DNA of 64,000 nt from the NCBI GenBank assembly GCA_045578305.1, contig JAZNKA010000068.1:26238-90237 (forward strand). Reading direction: 5' to 3'. Both the position numbers and the translations under genes were made by a program. The first letter of the stretch is position 1. Every line of letters begins with the position of its first letter. Origin of the DNA: SIG440 sp045578305. Its GTDB lineage: Bacteria > Bacillota > Clostridia > Monoglobales > Monoglobaceae. The notes under the pieces are model-generated. The model saw nothing but the letters and a program-made list of their open reading frames with translations. It was not told where the DNA came from and made no database searches. Positions 9,554 through 16,647 of the stretch are shown here, in pieces.

Positions 9554-10798
9554 TCAGCAATTCATGCCCGCAAGCCAGCCCGTAGAAAAAGCTATTTGAA
9601 GATTAAATCCGCCGGTATAGGCATCAACATCGATAACTTCACCTGCAAAATATAATCCGGTTATCTTTTTTGACTGCATTGTTGACGGGTCAATTTCTTT
9701 GACTGACACTCCTCCTGATGTTATTATTGCTTGCTCTATGGGACAAAAATCTGTTACATTAAATTCAACGCCCTTAATCAACGAAACCAGCCTTCCGCGC
9801 TCCTCTTTTGTTATGGAATTAACCTTTTTTCTGGGGTTAATCCCAGACAAATGTATCAAATTATCGATGAGTGTATTTGGCAAAAGTTCGCCAAGACTGT
9901 TGACAAAGTCACGATTTGAAAATTTTTCAAAATCCCTCAAAAGTCTTGCATCAAGTGTTTTTTCATCAAGCGCGGGTTTTAAATCAAGAATTATCTTATA
10001 TTTCCCCGCAATCATGGGACGCATATGAGCAGACGCACTCAAAATAACGGGTCCGCTTAGTCCAAAATGAGCAAACATCATTTCGCCAAAATCTGTATAA
10101 ATTTTTTTGTTTTTATCATTAACAACTGTGATTTTGATGTTTTTAAGGGAAAGTCCCATAAGTTCGTAAGCCCATTTTTCTTCAACCCTGACAGGAACAA
10201 GCGACGGAATTATGTCGGTAATGGTATGTCCGGTTTTTTTTGCCCATTTATAACCATCACCTGTGGAGCCGGTTCCTTTATAAGATGCTCCTCCTGTCGC
10301 TATGATTACAGAATCAGCAAAAATATTTCCGCTTTTTTGAGTCTTTACTCCCGATACCTTATCAGAATCCACAAGAATATCAAGAACAGTATCGTGAATT
10401 ATTTTTACTCCGCTCGTTTTAAGGGCTTTTGCCATAGCATCAACAACACTTTGACTTTTGTCCGACACAGGAAAAATCCGGTTTCCACGTTCGACCTTGG
10501 TCTCTAGCCCCAAATCATTAAAAAACCTGATGGTATCTTCGTTTGTGAAACCATAAAACGAACTGTACAAAAAAGTGCGGTTCACGGTTACATTTTCAAG
10601 AAGCGTCTCGACATCTTCGCAGGCATTGGTTATGTTACATCTGCCTTTTCCCGTAATCAGCATTTTTTTGCCTAAGATACGGTTCTTTTCGATTAGAACA
10701 ATGTTTTTACCGCGTTTTGCAGCGGTTATTGCTGCCATCATACCGGCAGCACCTCCGCCTATTACTATCACATCTGTCTTTGTGTTATCCATAATCAT
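9554..10798 (-). CDS. FAD-dependent oxidoreductase, HI0933/BaiN-like family
   Basis: 414-residue flavoprotein with the N-terminal dinucleotide fold VIVIGGGAAGMMAAITAAKRG, the family stretch GKKMLITGKGRCNITN, and a C-terminal GLYFAGEVIDVDAYTGGFN that closes the FAD site. Family members are uncharacterised reductases; BaiN acts on bile-acid intermediates, but that substrate should not be assumed. The ATG overlaps the rluB stop (ATGA), so the two are coupled. A second ATG two codons in is an alternative start. Confidence 0.9.
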   Translation of the reverse strand: MIMDNTKTDVIVIGGGAAGMMAAITAAKRGKNIVLIEKNRILGKKMLITGKGRCNITNACEDVETLLENVTVNRTFLYSSFYGFTNEDTIRFFNDLGLETKVERGNRIFPVSDKSQSVVDAMAKALKTSGVKIIHDTVLDILVDSDKVSGVKTQKSGNIFADSVIIATGGASYKGTGSTGDGYKWAKKTGHTITDIIPSLVPVRVEEKWAYELMGLSLKNIKITVVNDKNKKIYTDFGEMMFAHFGLSGPVILSASAHMRPMIAGKYKIILDLKPALDEKTLDARLLRDFEKFSNRDFVNSLGELLPNTLIDNLIHLSGINPRKKVNSITKEERGRLVSLIKGVEFNVTDFCPIEQAIITSGGVSVKEIDPSTMQSKKITGLYFAGEVIDVDAYTGGFNLQIAFSTGWLAGMNC

Positions 10799-11607
10799 CT
10801 ACCCGTTTTTCGGCTTGATTTTCTGCTTTGCGCTTTAATCGGTTTTTTATTGCCTCCGGTCGCCGATGAGTTTCTTCTCGAACTTGGTTTTGCTCCTTCG
10901 ATTTTTTTCAGCATATTAACTTCTGACTCGCTCAACTTGCGCCATTTTCCAAGCGGAAGATGTCCCAGATTAAGACCGGCTTCTTTTGTTCGCTTAAGTC
11001 GCTTTACAATACATCCCAAGGCTTCAAACATTTTTCTGACCTGACGGTTTCTGCCCTCATGTATGGTGATTTCGATTTTTGTTCCATACTGGGTTGCACC
11101 CACAACCTCAACTTCGGCAGGGCTTGTTTTTTTGCCGTCTATCACAACGCCACGCCTGAGTTGATTGATTGTATCCATCGATACATCTCCTGTAACTTCA
11201 GCAACATAAGTCTTTGCGATATCATGCTTTGGATGTGTTATGCGATATGTCAAATCCCCGTCATTTGTCAAAAGAAGAAGTCCTTCTGTATCATAATCAA
11301 GTCTGCCCACCGGATAAATCCGTGAAGAAATATCCGAAACAAGTTCCATCACAGTTGGTCTGTCTTTATCATCGGATACAGTGGTAATAAACCCTACCGG
11401 CTTATTAAGCATAATATATTCTTTTTTTACAGAATTCTTGACTATCTCACCATCCACGGCAATTACATCATATTCTTCGTCGACCTGGACGCCCATTTCA
11501 CGAATTATATCACCATTAACCGAAACTCTGCCCTCGGCAATAAGCTTTTCTGACGCACGACGCGATGCAACACCTGCATCCGCAAGATATTTTTGCAATC
11601 TGACCAT
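10795..11607 (-). CDS. rluB: pseudouridine synthase RluB/RsuA family
   Basis: Converts uridine to pseudouridine in 23S rRNA. The 270 residues contain an N-terminal S4 RNA-binding domain (MVRLQKYLADAGVASRR), then the catalytic domain with the active-site Asp in VGRLDYDTEGLLLLTNDGD and the motif EGRNRQVRKMFEALGC. A basic Lys/Arg/Ser-rich tail of about 40 residues follows. It is translationally coupled to the downstream flavoprotein. Confidence 0.93.
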   Translation of the reverse strand: MVRLQKYLADAGVASRRASEKLIAEGRVSVNGDIIREMGVQVDEEYDVIAVDGEIVKNSVKKEYIMLNKPVGFITTVSDDKDRPTVMELVSDISSRIYPVGRLDYDTEGLLLLTNDGDLTYRITHPKHDIAKTYVAEVTGDVSMDTINQLRRGVVIDGKKTSPAEVEVVGATQYGTKIEITIHEGRNRQVRKMFEALGCIVKRLKRTKEAGLNLGHLPLGKWRKLSESEVNMLKKIEGAKPSSRRNSSATGGNKKPIKAQSRKSSRKTGR

Positions 11608-11624
11608 TGTTTACCTCGTGTTTT

Positions 11625-12755
11625 TTACATATTCTTGTATTTATCCAAAATCTTCTCGATTCTCTTTATAGGATTGAGAAGCTCGCTGATTGAATGTTCA
11701 GCGTTAAGCTCGCTTATGATAAGTGCAACATATTTGCTCATATCAACCTGATGATACCAAGGCTTAGTAAGAAGCTCAGGCTTTGAATAAATAAGGTTTG
11801 TAGTGAATACACCTTCAATCAGGCCTTCCTCATATGCTTTGTCAAAACGGTCAAAGCCTTCAGTAAACAAACCGAAGGTAGAAAATACAAATACGCGTGA
11901 AGCTTTTCTTTTCTTAAGCTCTCTCGCCACATCTATCATTGAATCGCCCGAAGAAATCATATCATCAACAACTATAACATTTTTGCCGTCAATATCTCTG
12001 CCCAAAAATTCGTGAGCAACTATTGGGTTTTTGCCGTTTACTACTTTTGAATAGTCACGGCGCTTATAAAACATTCCAAGATCCATACCAAGAACCGATG
12101 AATAGTACATACATCTTGTCATGGCACCTTCGTCAGGAGAAATAATAAGAGTATTTTCTTTGTTTAAAATGACATCCTTATCATACTTAAGGCAAGCCTT
12201 TATCATCTGGTATGTAGGCATCACATTCTCAAAGCTTTTAAGAGGTACAGCGTTTTGAACTCTTGGATCATGCGCATCAAAAGTTATAATATTGTCAACA
12301 CCAATGTTGCAAAGTTCCTGAAGTGCCATTGCACAGTCCAAAGATTCACGCGAACCACGCTTGTGCTGACGGCCCTCATAAAGCATAGGCATAATAACGG
12401 TTATACGCTTTGCTTTGCCCCCGATAGCAGAAATAGCACGTTTCAAATCCTGATAATGATCGTCAGGACTCATGGGAATATCTGTTCCGTACATTTTGTA
12501 AGTCTCGCCATAGTTAAAGCAATCAACCACAATATAAACGTCATAAGTTCTTACAGAATGAAGAAGGGTTGCTTTTGCTTCGCCTGTACCAAATCTTGAC
12601 ATTTTGATTGGGAGTAAAAAAGTTCCAAGATTGTTTACATCGTCAGCATTAAAAGTTTTAAGGTAGTAGTCAACCTTTTCGCAAAAGCTTTCACATCCTG
12701 ACATGCCAATAACTCCAAGTCTTCCAAGATTGTACGATTCGATTGTTGATTTCAT
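11625..12755 (-). CDS. prs: ribose-phosphate pyrophosphokinase, long divergent subfamily
   Basis: Makes PRPP from ribose 5-phosphate and ATP. At 376 residues it is about 60 longer than classical Prs. The PRPP loop is clear (VIVVDDMISSGDSM, about 260-275), as are SPDEGAMTRC and the flexible-loop KRRDYSK. The usual His-containing segment is altered to ITFDAHDPRVQNAVP, and the N-terminus (NLGRLGVIGMSGCESFCEKV) is divergent. It lies directly downstream of pncB, which consumes PRPP, so PRPP supply for NAD synthesis is a reasonable local role. Confidence 0.9.
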   Translation of the reverse strand: MKSTIESYNLGRLGVIGMSGCESFCEKVDYYLKTFNADDVNNLGTFLLPIKMSRFGTGEAKATLLHSVRTYDVYIVVDCFNYGETYKMYGTDIPMSPDDHYQDLKRAISAIGGKAKRITVIMPMLYEGRQHKRGSRESLDCAMALQELCNIGVDNIITFDAHDPRVQNAVPLKSFENVMPTYQMIKACLKYDKDVILNKENTLIISPDEGAMTRCMYYSSVLGMDLGMFYKRRDYSKVVNGKNPIVAHEFLGRDIDGKNVIVVDDMISSGDSMIDVARELKKRKASRVFVFSTFGLFTEGFDRFDKAYEEGLIEGVFTTNLIYSKPELLTKPWYHQVDMSKYVALIISELNAEHSISELLNPIKRIEKILDKYKNM

Positions 12756-12819
12756 ATAATTTCTCCTTTGAATGATTATATAATTTTTAACCCTTTCTCA
12801 AAACGAAAGGTAATTTCAA

Positions 12820-14247
12820 CTATTTGTGATCGGATAATAATTTGTATTTTATATCCCACAATTTCTTTGACAAATCCACATAATATTCATGCGGGTTCTC
12901 AAAACGCTTGACTTCATCCCAGATTTTTGCAACCTGATTCTGACAATAGTCTCTTATTTGCTTAAGATCTGGTGACTGATATACACATTGCCCTTTCTCA
13001 AAAATCGGGACAAGCAGTTCTACCGCTTCGAAGTCAGTAACCGTTTTGCGTTTCCATGTGTGTTCGGGATCAAAAAGTTCATAATCAACACTTTCGTCAA
13101 TAACTTCATCGTTTAGTGTAATTACATCTGCAATAGCCATCCCCGAATCTTTCGAAAATAATCTGTAAACCTTTTTAAAACAAGGATTGGTTATTTTTGC
13201 AACATTTTCGCTTATTTTAATTTTGGGTATTATTTGGTTGTTCTTTTCAACTGCCACAAGTTTATAAACCCCACCAAACACAGGCTCGGATTTTGAGGTA
13301 ATCAGTCTTTCACCTACACCAAACGAATCAATGCATGCGCCTTGCCTCAAAATGTCACGAATTATGTGTTCATCAAGTGAGTTTGATGCAACAATTCCTA
13401 CATCTTCATATCCTGCCGCATCAAGCATTTTTCGTGTTTGTTTGCTAAGATAGGTGATGTCACCACTATCAATGCGGACACCCTTGGGACGAATGCCCAT
13501 AGGCTTTAAAACCTCATCAAAAACGCGTATTGCATTTGGTATACCCGATTGAAGAACATTGTATGTGTCAACCAGAAGTGTGCAATTTTCGGGATATGCA
13601 AGTGCATAGGCACGAAAAGCTTCGTATTCGCTGTCAAATGACTGAATCCAACTGTGAGCCATTGTCCCAAGTGCAGGGACACCATAAAGCTTGTCTGTCA
13701 CTGTGCAAGCGGTGCCTGTTGCACCACCGATAAACGCGGCTCTCGCACCAAGAATTGCTCCTCCTGTACCCTGAGCACGACGCGAACCAAATTCCATCAC
13801 AGGTCTGCCTTCTGCTGCGCGTACAATGCGGTTGCATTTTGTTGCAATCAGGCTTTGATGATTTATAGTAAGCAAAATCATCGTCTCGATAAACTGGGCC
13901 TGAATAAGAGGCCCTCTCACCGTAAGGATAGGCTCGTTAGGGAAAATTGGTGTTCCCTCAGGAATTGCCCAGACATCACATTCGAATTTAAAATTTTTAA
14001 GATACTCCAAAAAGGCGTCATCAAAAATCCCTTTACCACGAAGAAATTCTATGTCATCATCTTCGAACGTAAGGTCTTTTATATAATCAATCACCTGTTC
14101 AACGCCTGCCATTATAGCAAAGCCTGCATTGTCAGGAATTTTGCGGAAAAACATATCAAAATATGCAGTTGTGTTGTGCATATTGTTTTTAAAATAACCA
14201 TTTGCCATAGTTATTTCATAAAAATCCGTCAAAAGTGTATGATTCAT
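12820..14247 (-). CDS. pncB: nicotinate phosphoribosyltransferase
   Basis: Joins nicotinate and PRPP to give nicotinate mononucleotide in NAD salvage. 475 residues from the ATG at 14247 (MNHTLLTDFYEITMANGYF), with the family motifs VMEFGSRRAQG, GTMAHSWIQSF and RIDSGDITYLSKQ. I rejected the upstream GTG at 14289 because it would sit almost at the predicted transcription start. Next to prs, which makes its co-substrate. Confidence 0.95.
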   Translation of the reverse strand: MNHTLLTDFYEITMANGYFKNNMHNTTAYFDMFFRKIPDNAGFAIMAGVEQVIDYIKDLTFEDDDIEFLRGKGIFDDAFLEYLKNFKFECDVWAIPEGTPIFPNEPILTVRGPLIQAQFIETMILLTINHQSLIATKCNRIVRAAEGRPVMEFGSRRAQGTGGAILGARAAFIGGATGTACTVTDKLYGVPALGTMAHSWIQSFDSEYEAFRAYALAYPENCTLLVDTYNVLQSGIPNAIRVFDEVLKPMGIRPKGVRIDSGDITYLSKQTRKMLDAAGYEDVGIVASNSLDEHIIRDILRQGACIDSFGVGERLITSKSEPVFGGVYKLVAVEKNNQIIPKIKISENVAKITNPCFKKVYRLFSKDSGMAIADVITLNDEVIDESVDYELFDPEHTWKRKTVTDFEAVELLVPIFEKGQCVYQSPDLKQIRDYCQNQVAKIWDEVKRFENPHEYYVDLSKKLWDIKYKLLSDHK

Positions 14248-14298
14248 AATTTTACACAGCCTTTTCGTTTTGGTATAAATAAAACACACTTACTAAGC

Positions 14299-14327
14299 AT
14301 TATAACATTTTGGCCGATATTTTGCAA
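14299..14327 (-). promoter_or_regulatory. sigma-A-type promoter of the pncB-prs unit
   Basis: Minus strand: TTGCAA (14322-14327), 17-base spacer, TATAAT (14299-14304). Transcription should start near 14290, which supports the ATG at 14247 as the pncB start. Confidence 0.75.
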
Positions 14328-14363
14328 GCTAATTAAGAAAATAAAGTAAATTTTAGACGAAAT

Positions 14364-14603
14364 TTAGTTGATTTTATCAATAATTATAATGTCATCACCT
14401 ATTTTTTTTATATTTTCCCATTTTATCACTATATCCTCATCTTTTCCTAAAAAACCCATAAGCCGGTAAGCACCCGGAACAACAATGGCTGTAAGCCTTC
14501 CATCTTTCAAATCAAGCTCCACATCCGAAACAAAACCAAGGCGTGCACCATCTGATACATTTATGACCTCTTTTGCCTTAAGCTCGTTTATACTGCAAAT
14601 CAC
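14364..14603 (-). CDS. YlmC/YmxH family PRC-barrel protein (sporulation-associated)
   Basis: 79-residue PRC-barrel protein starting from GTG (MICSINELKAKEVINVSDG) with the core GFVSDVELDLKDGRLTAIVVPG. Family members are conserved in endospore formers, and the gene is often near sigG in Clostridia. Here its 5' end faces the 5' end of the sigG fragment 128 bases away, on the opposite strand. The molecular function is unknown. Confidence 0.85.
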   Translation of the reverse strand: MICSINELKAKEVINVSDGARLGFVSDVELDLKDGRLTAIVVPGAYRLMGFLGKDEDIVIKWENIKKIGDDIIIIDKIN

Positions 14604-14668
14604 AAATTCTCCCCCTTTTTTTACTTACTTATGCTAAACGCCTTAAGCATATGATTGCAAATTTTTCG

Positions 14669-14698
14669 GTATATGTTTTTGATGTTTGTGAGATAATG
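14669..14698 (+). promoter_or_regulatory. candidate sigma-F/sigma-G-type promoter of sigG
   Basis: GTATA (14669-14673), a 15-base spacer, then TGAGATAATG (14689-14698). This is one mismatch from the forespore -10 pattern GGNNANANTR and matches the GYATA -35. Transcription would begin about 25 bases before the TTG start of sigG. Forespore control of sigG is known in Bacillus and Clostridia. Confidence 0.5.
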
Positions 14699-14731
14699 TT
14701 TTTAGGAAAATCTTGAGAGGGGTTGAATTTT

Positions 14732-15031
14732 TTGATAAATAAGGTTGATATATGCGGAGTAAACACATCAAAGCTTCCTGTGCTTAGTGAGAATGAAAAA
14801 CAGGAGCTTTTTAAGCGGATACAAAAAGGTGATACCAAGGCAAGACAGGAATTCATTTGCGGAAACCTCAGACTGGTCTTAAGTGTTTTGCAAAAATTTT
14901 CAAAGCGAAACGAAAATGTTGATGATTTATTTCAGGTAGGATGCATAGGTCTTATCAAAGCCCTGGATAACTTTGACACCTCACATGGTGTAAAATTTTC
15001 GACGTATGCCGTGCCGATGAATGTCCTTTAG
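14732..15031 (+). pseudogene. sigG: sigma-G gene, 5' part only, interrupted next to a serine recombinase
   Basis: N-terminal part of the forespore sigma factor sigma-G. The TTG at 14732 is preceded by AGAGGGG at 9 bases and gives a protein starting with the sigma-G signature NKVDICGVNTSKLPVLS. Region 2 follows (RLVLSVLQKFSKRNENVDDLFQ, given as two parts RLVLSVLQKF and NVDDLFQVGCIG), then FDTSHGVKFSTYAVPM. In full-length sigma-G this is followed at once by IIGEIRRYLRDNNPIRV. Here three foreign residues and a TAG end the frame at 99 codons. Regions 2.3-4.2, including most DNA-binding parts, are missing, and no other part of sigG occurs on either strand of the window. See findings. Confidence 0.9.
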
Positions 15032-15041
15032 TGAAAAAATA
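15014..15041. other. sigG/recombinase junction (presumed recombination half-site)
   Basis: Identity to sigG ends at the ATG codon 15017-15019 or one base later. Only 10 bases separate the chimeric TAG (15029-15031) from the recombinase stop at 15042. The likely crossover lies around CCGATGA (15014-15020). The partner site is outside the window, so its exact core cannot be set. Confidence 0.55.
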
Positions 15042-16400
15042 CTACATAAACTTGTAATAGATTTTTACATCATTATCTGTTGCTATAATTTCTGAAACAC
15101 AATCTTCTATAATTCTTCGTTTTTCCTGCAAGGTCATATATTCCCACGCCTCGGGAAGTGTCTCGAGCTTTTGCTTGATATCGGTACTTCTTTTGCTTAT
15201 CGCCCTTTCTTTTTCTTCCCTTTTGATTTGTTCTCGTGCTTGCTTCAAATTTGACTTAACATCGCTTATTGTCTCAAGAAGTGCATCATTATCATCCTCT
15301 GCATAAAGCAGATATAACCTTTTTAGTTTTTCGTTAAGTTTTTTCTCGTTATCTTTCAGTATATCCAATATGTTTTTTTCTTCATTTACTTTTTGTTCTT
15401 TGCTTTCAAATCCTATCGAAAACAAATCATCAAGAACCGCTCCCTCTATTTCACTTGCCCAAATTCCGCTACTTTGGCAATCAGGGTCTTTTACCATATG
15501 CGGTTTGCTTTTATCTTTTGAATAGCAAACAAGCTTGAAGCCCTTTTTGCCCCATCTTTGGTATCTCATTTTTGCCCCGCAATACCCACACCTTACAAGA
15601 CCCGTCAAAAGATATCCGGCGTTTGTTGCCCTGTGTTTTGACCGTGACTCCATCAATCGCATTGCTTTTTCATATGTCTCAAGTGATATGATCGGCGTGT
15701 GTCTGCCCTTAAACTCTTCGCCTTTATAAACAATAAAACCCGCATTGGTTTTGCGGGTTAAAATTTGCCTTGCCAGCCTTTCGTATTTAAGATTGAGTAT
15801 ACGGGCAATTGCATTTGTTGAATAACCGTTCAGATATAATTCGTATACCCTTCTGACAGTTTCAGCATCACTATTGGGGACTAAAACTCCATTTTCAGCA
15901 TCATAATCATATCCAAACGGAATCTTTCCACCACCCATCCAGAATCCATTTTTTATGCGTTCTTTCATTCCCATACTTGTTCTTTCTCGTATGTTTTCGC
16001 GTTCAAGCTGTGCAAATGCCGAAAGTATTCCAAGCATAAGCCTTCCAAGAGGGGTTGATGTATCCATACTTTCATTAAGTGAAACAAAATCCACATTGTA
16101 AGGATTGAAGACATCCTCAATAAGAAACAACGTATCTTTTTGACTTCGCGAAAGTCTGTCAAGCTTGTATACCAAAACACAATTGATTTTGTTTTCTTTT
16201 ATATCAGAAATCAGCCGCTCAAGCTCTGGTCTTTGGATATTACTTCCGCTGTAACCTCCATCAATATAATAATCATAATTCTTTATACCTTTGGAAATGC
16301 AGTATGCGGTAAGCATTTCTTTTTGCGCTTCGATCGAATATCCTTCTTCGCGCTGTGCATCTGTTGAAACTCTTATATATATTGCCGAAATTTTTTTCAT
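15042..16400 (-). CDS. large serine recombinase (SpoIVCA/skin-recombinase-like)
   Basis: 452 residues. The N-terminal resolvase domain has AIYIRVSTDAQ with nucleophile Ser12 and YKLDRLSRS with Arg82 and Arg85. The Recombinase domain follows (about 155-260), then a zinc beta-ribbon with Cys271, Cys274, Cys292 and Cys308, and a charged coiled coil (about 330-425), as in phage and skin-element integrases. It points towards, and ends 10 bases from, the truncated sigG, as skin recombinases do next to split sigK. Its ATG overlaps the stop of the small upstream gene (ATGA). No other phage or transposon gene is seen. Confidence 0.93.
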   Translation of the reverse strand: MKKISAIYIRVSTDAQREEGYSIEAQKEMLTAYCISKGIKNYDYYIDGGYSGSNIQRPELERLISDIKENKINCVLVYKLDRLSRSQKDTLFLIEDVFNPYNVDFVSLNESMDTSTPLGRLMLGILSAFAQLERENIRERTSMGMKERIKNGFWMGGGKIPFGYDYDAENGVLVPNSDAETVRRVYELYLNGYSTNAIARILNLKYERLARQILTRKTNAGFIVYKGEEFKGRHTPIISLETYEKAMRLMESRSKHRATNAGYLLTGLVRCGYCGAKMRYQRWGKKGFKLVCYSKDKSKPHMVKDPDCQSSGIWASEIEGAVLDDLFSIGFESKEQKVNEEKNILDILKDNEKKLNEKLKRLYLLYAEDDNDALLETISDVKSNLKQAREQIKREEKERAISKRSTDIKQKLETLPEAWEYMTLQEKRRIIEDCVSEIIATDNDVKIYYKFM

Positions 16401-16561
16401 ACCGTCTGAGCTCCACCGGATTTATTATTGGAATTTGCAGTCGTCTTAAGCCGTCTGTTTACAGCATCAATTGTGGCAGAAATTATATCATTTTTAATTA
16501 CTGTATCTGCGCCAAGGGGTTTGTTAATCTTTTCTCCGTTTACAAATCTTGTAATCTTCAT
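16397..16561 (-). CDS. 54-residue protein coupled to the recombinase; candidate recombination directionality factor
   Basis: MKITRFVNGEKINKPLGAD... has a perfect GGAGGTG nine bases before the ATG at 16561. It is basic and largely helical by eye, with an Asn/Ser-rich C-terminus. The ATGA overlap couples it to the recombinase, so both are made together. Small proteins beside large serine recombinases can be directionality factors (SprB beside SprA of SPbeta; CD1234 of the C. difficile skin element). No sequence similarity to those is claimed; the role is inferred from size and position. Confidence 0.6.
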   Translation of the reverse strand: MKITRFVNGEKINKPLGADTVIKNDIISATIDAVNRRLKTTANSNNKSGGAQTV

Positions 16562-16617
16562 ACAAAAAAACACCTCCGCATTTATTATTAACAAGCAAAG
16601 GAAATTTTAAACATAAT

Positions 16618-16644
16618 AAAGGCTGCGATAAATTCGCAGCCTTT
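16618..16644 (-). terminator. terminator after the S8 protease gene
   Basis: Stem AAAGGCTGCGA / TTCGCAGCCTTT just after the protease stop, followed in the minus direction by a weak T-rich stretch. It separates the protease unit from the recombinase pair. Confidence 0.7.
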
Positions 16645-16647
16645 AGC

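Noticed and set aside
12756..12819. Separate promoter for prs
   Set aside because: TTGAGA and TATAAT are present, but the spacer is only 15 bases, and the gap to pncB is short; operon transcription is more likely.
14248..14289. Upstream GTG start of pncB
   Set aside because: It would lie at or within one base of the predicted transcription start and lacks a ribosome binding site.
15042..16561. A prophage or conjugative transposon
   Set aside because: Only the recombinase and one small gene are present; flanking genes to the right are protease and metabolic genes, with no capsid, tail, relaxase or lysis genes.
15032..16640. sigG interruption as a simple sequencing frameshift
   Set aside because: No reading frame after 15,020 resembles sigma-G regions 2.4-4; the sequence changes at once to the recombinase 3' end.
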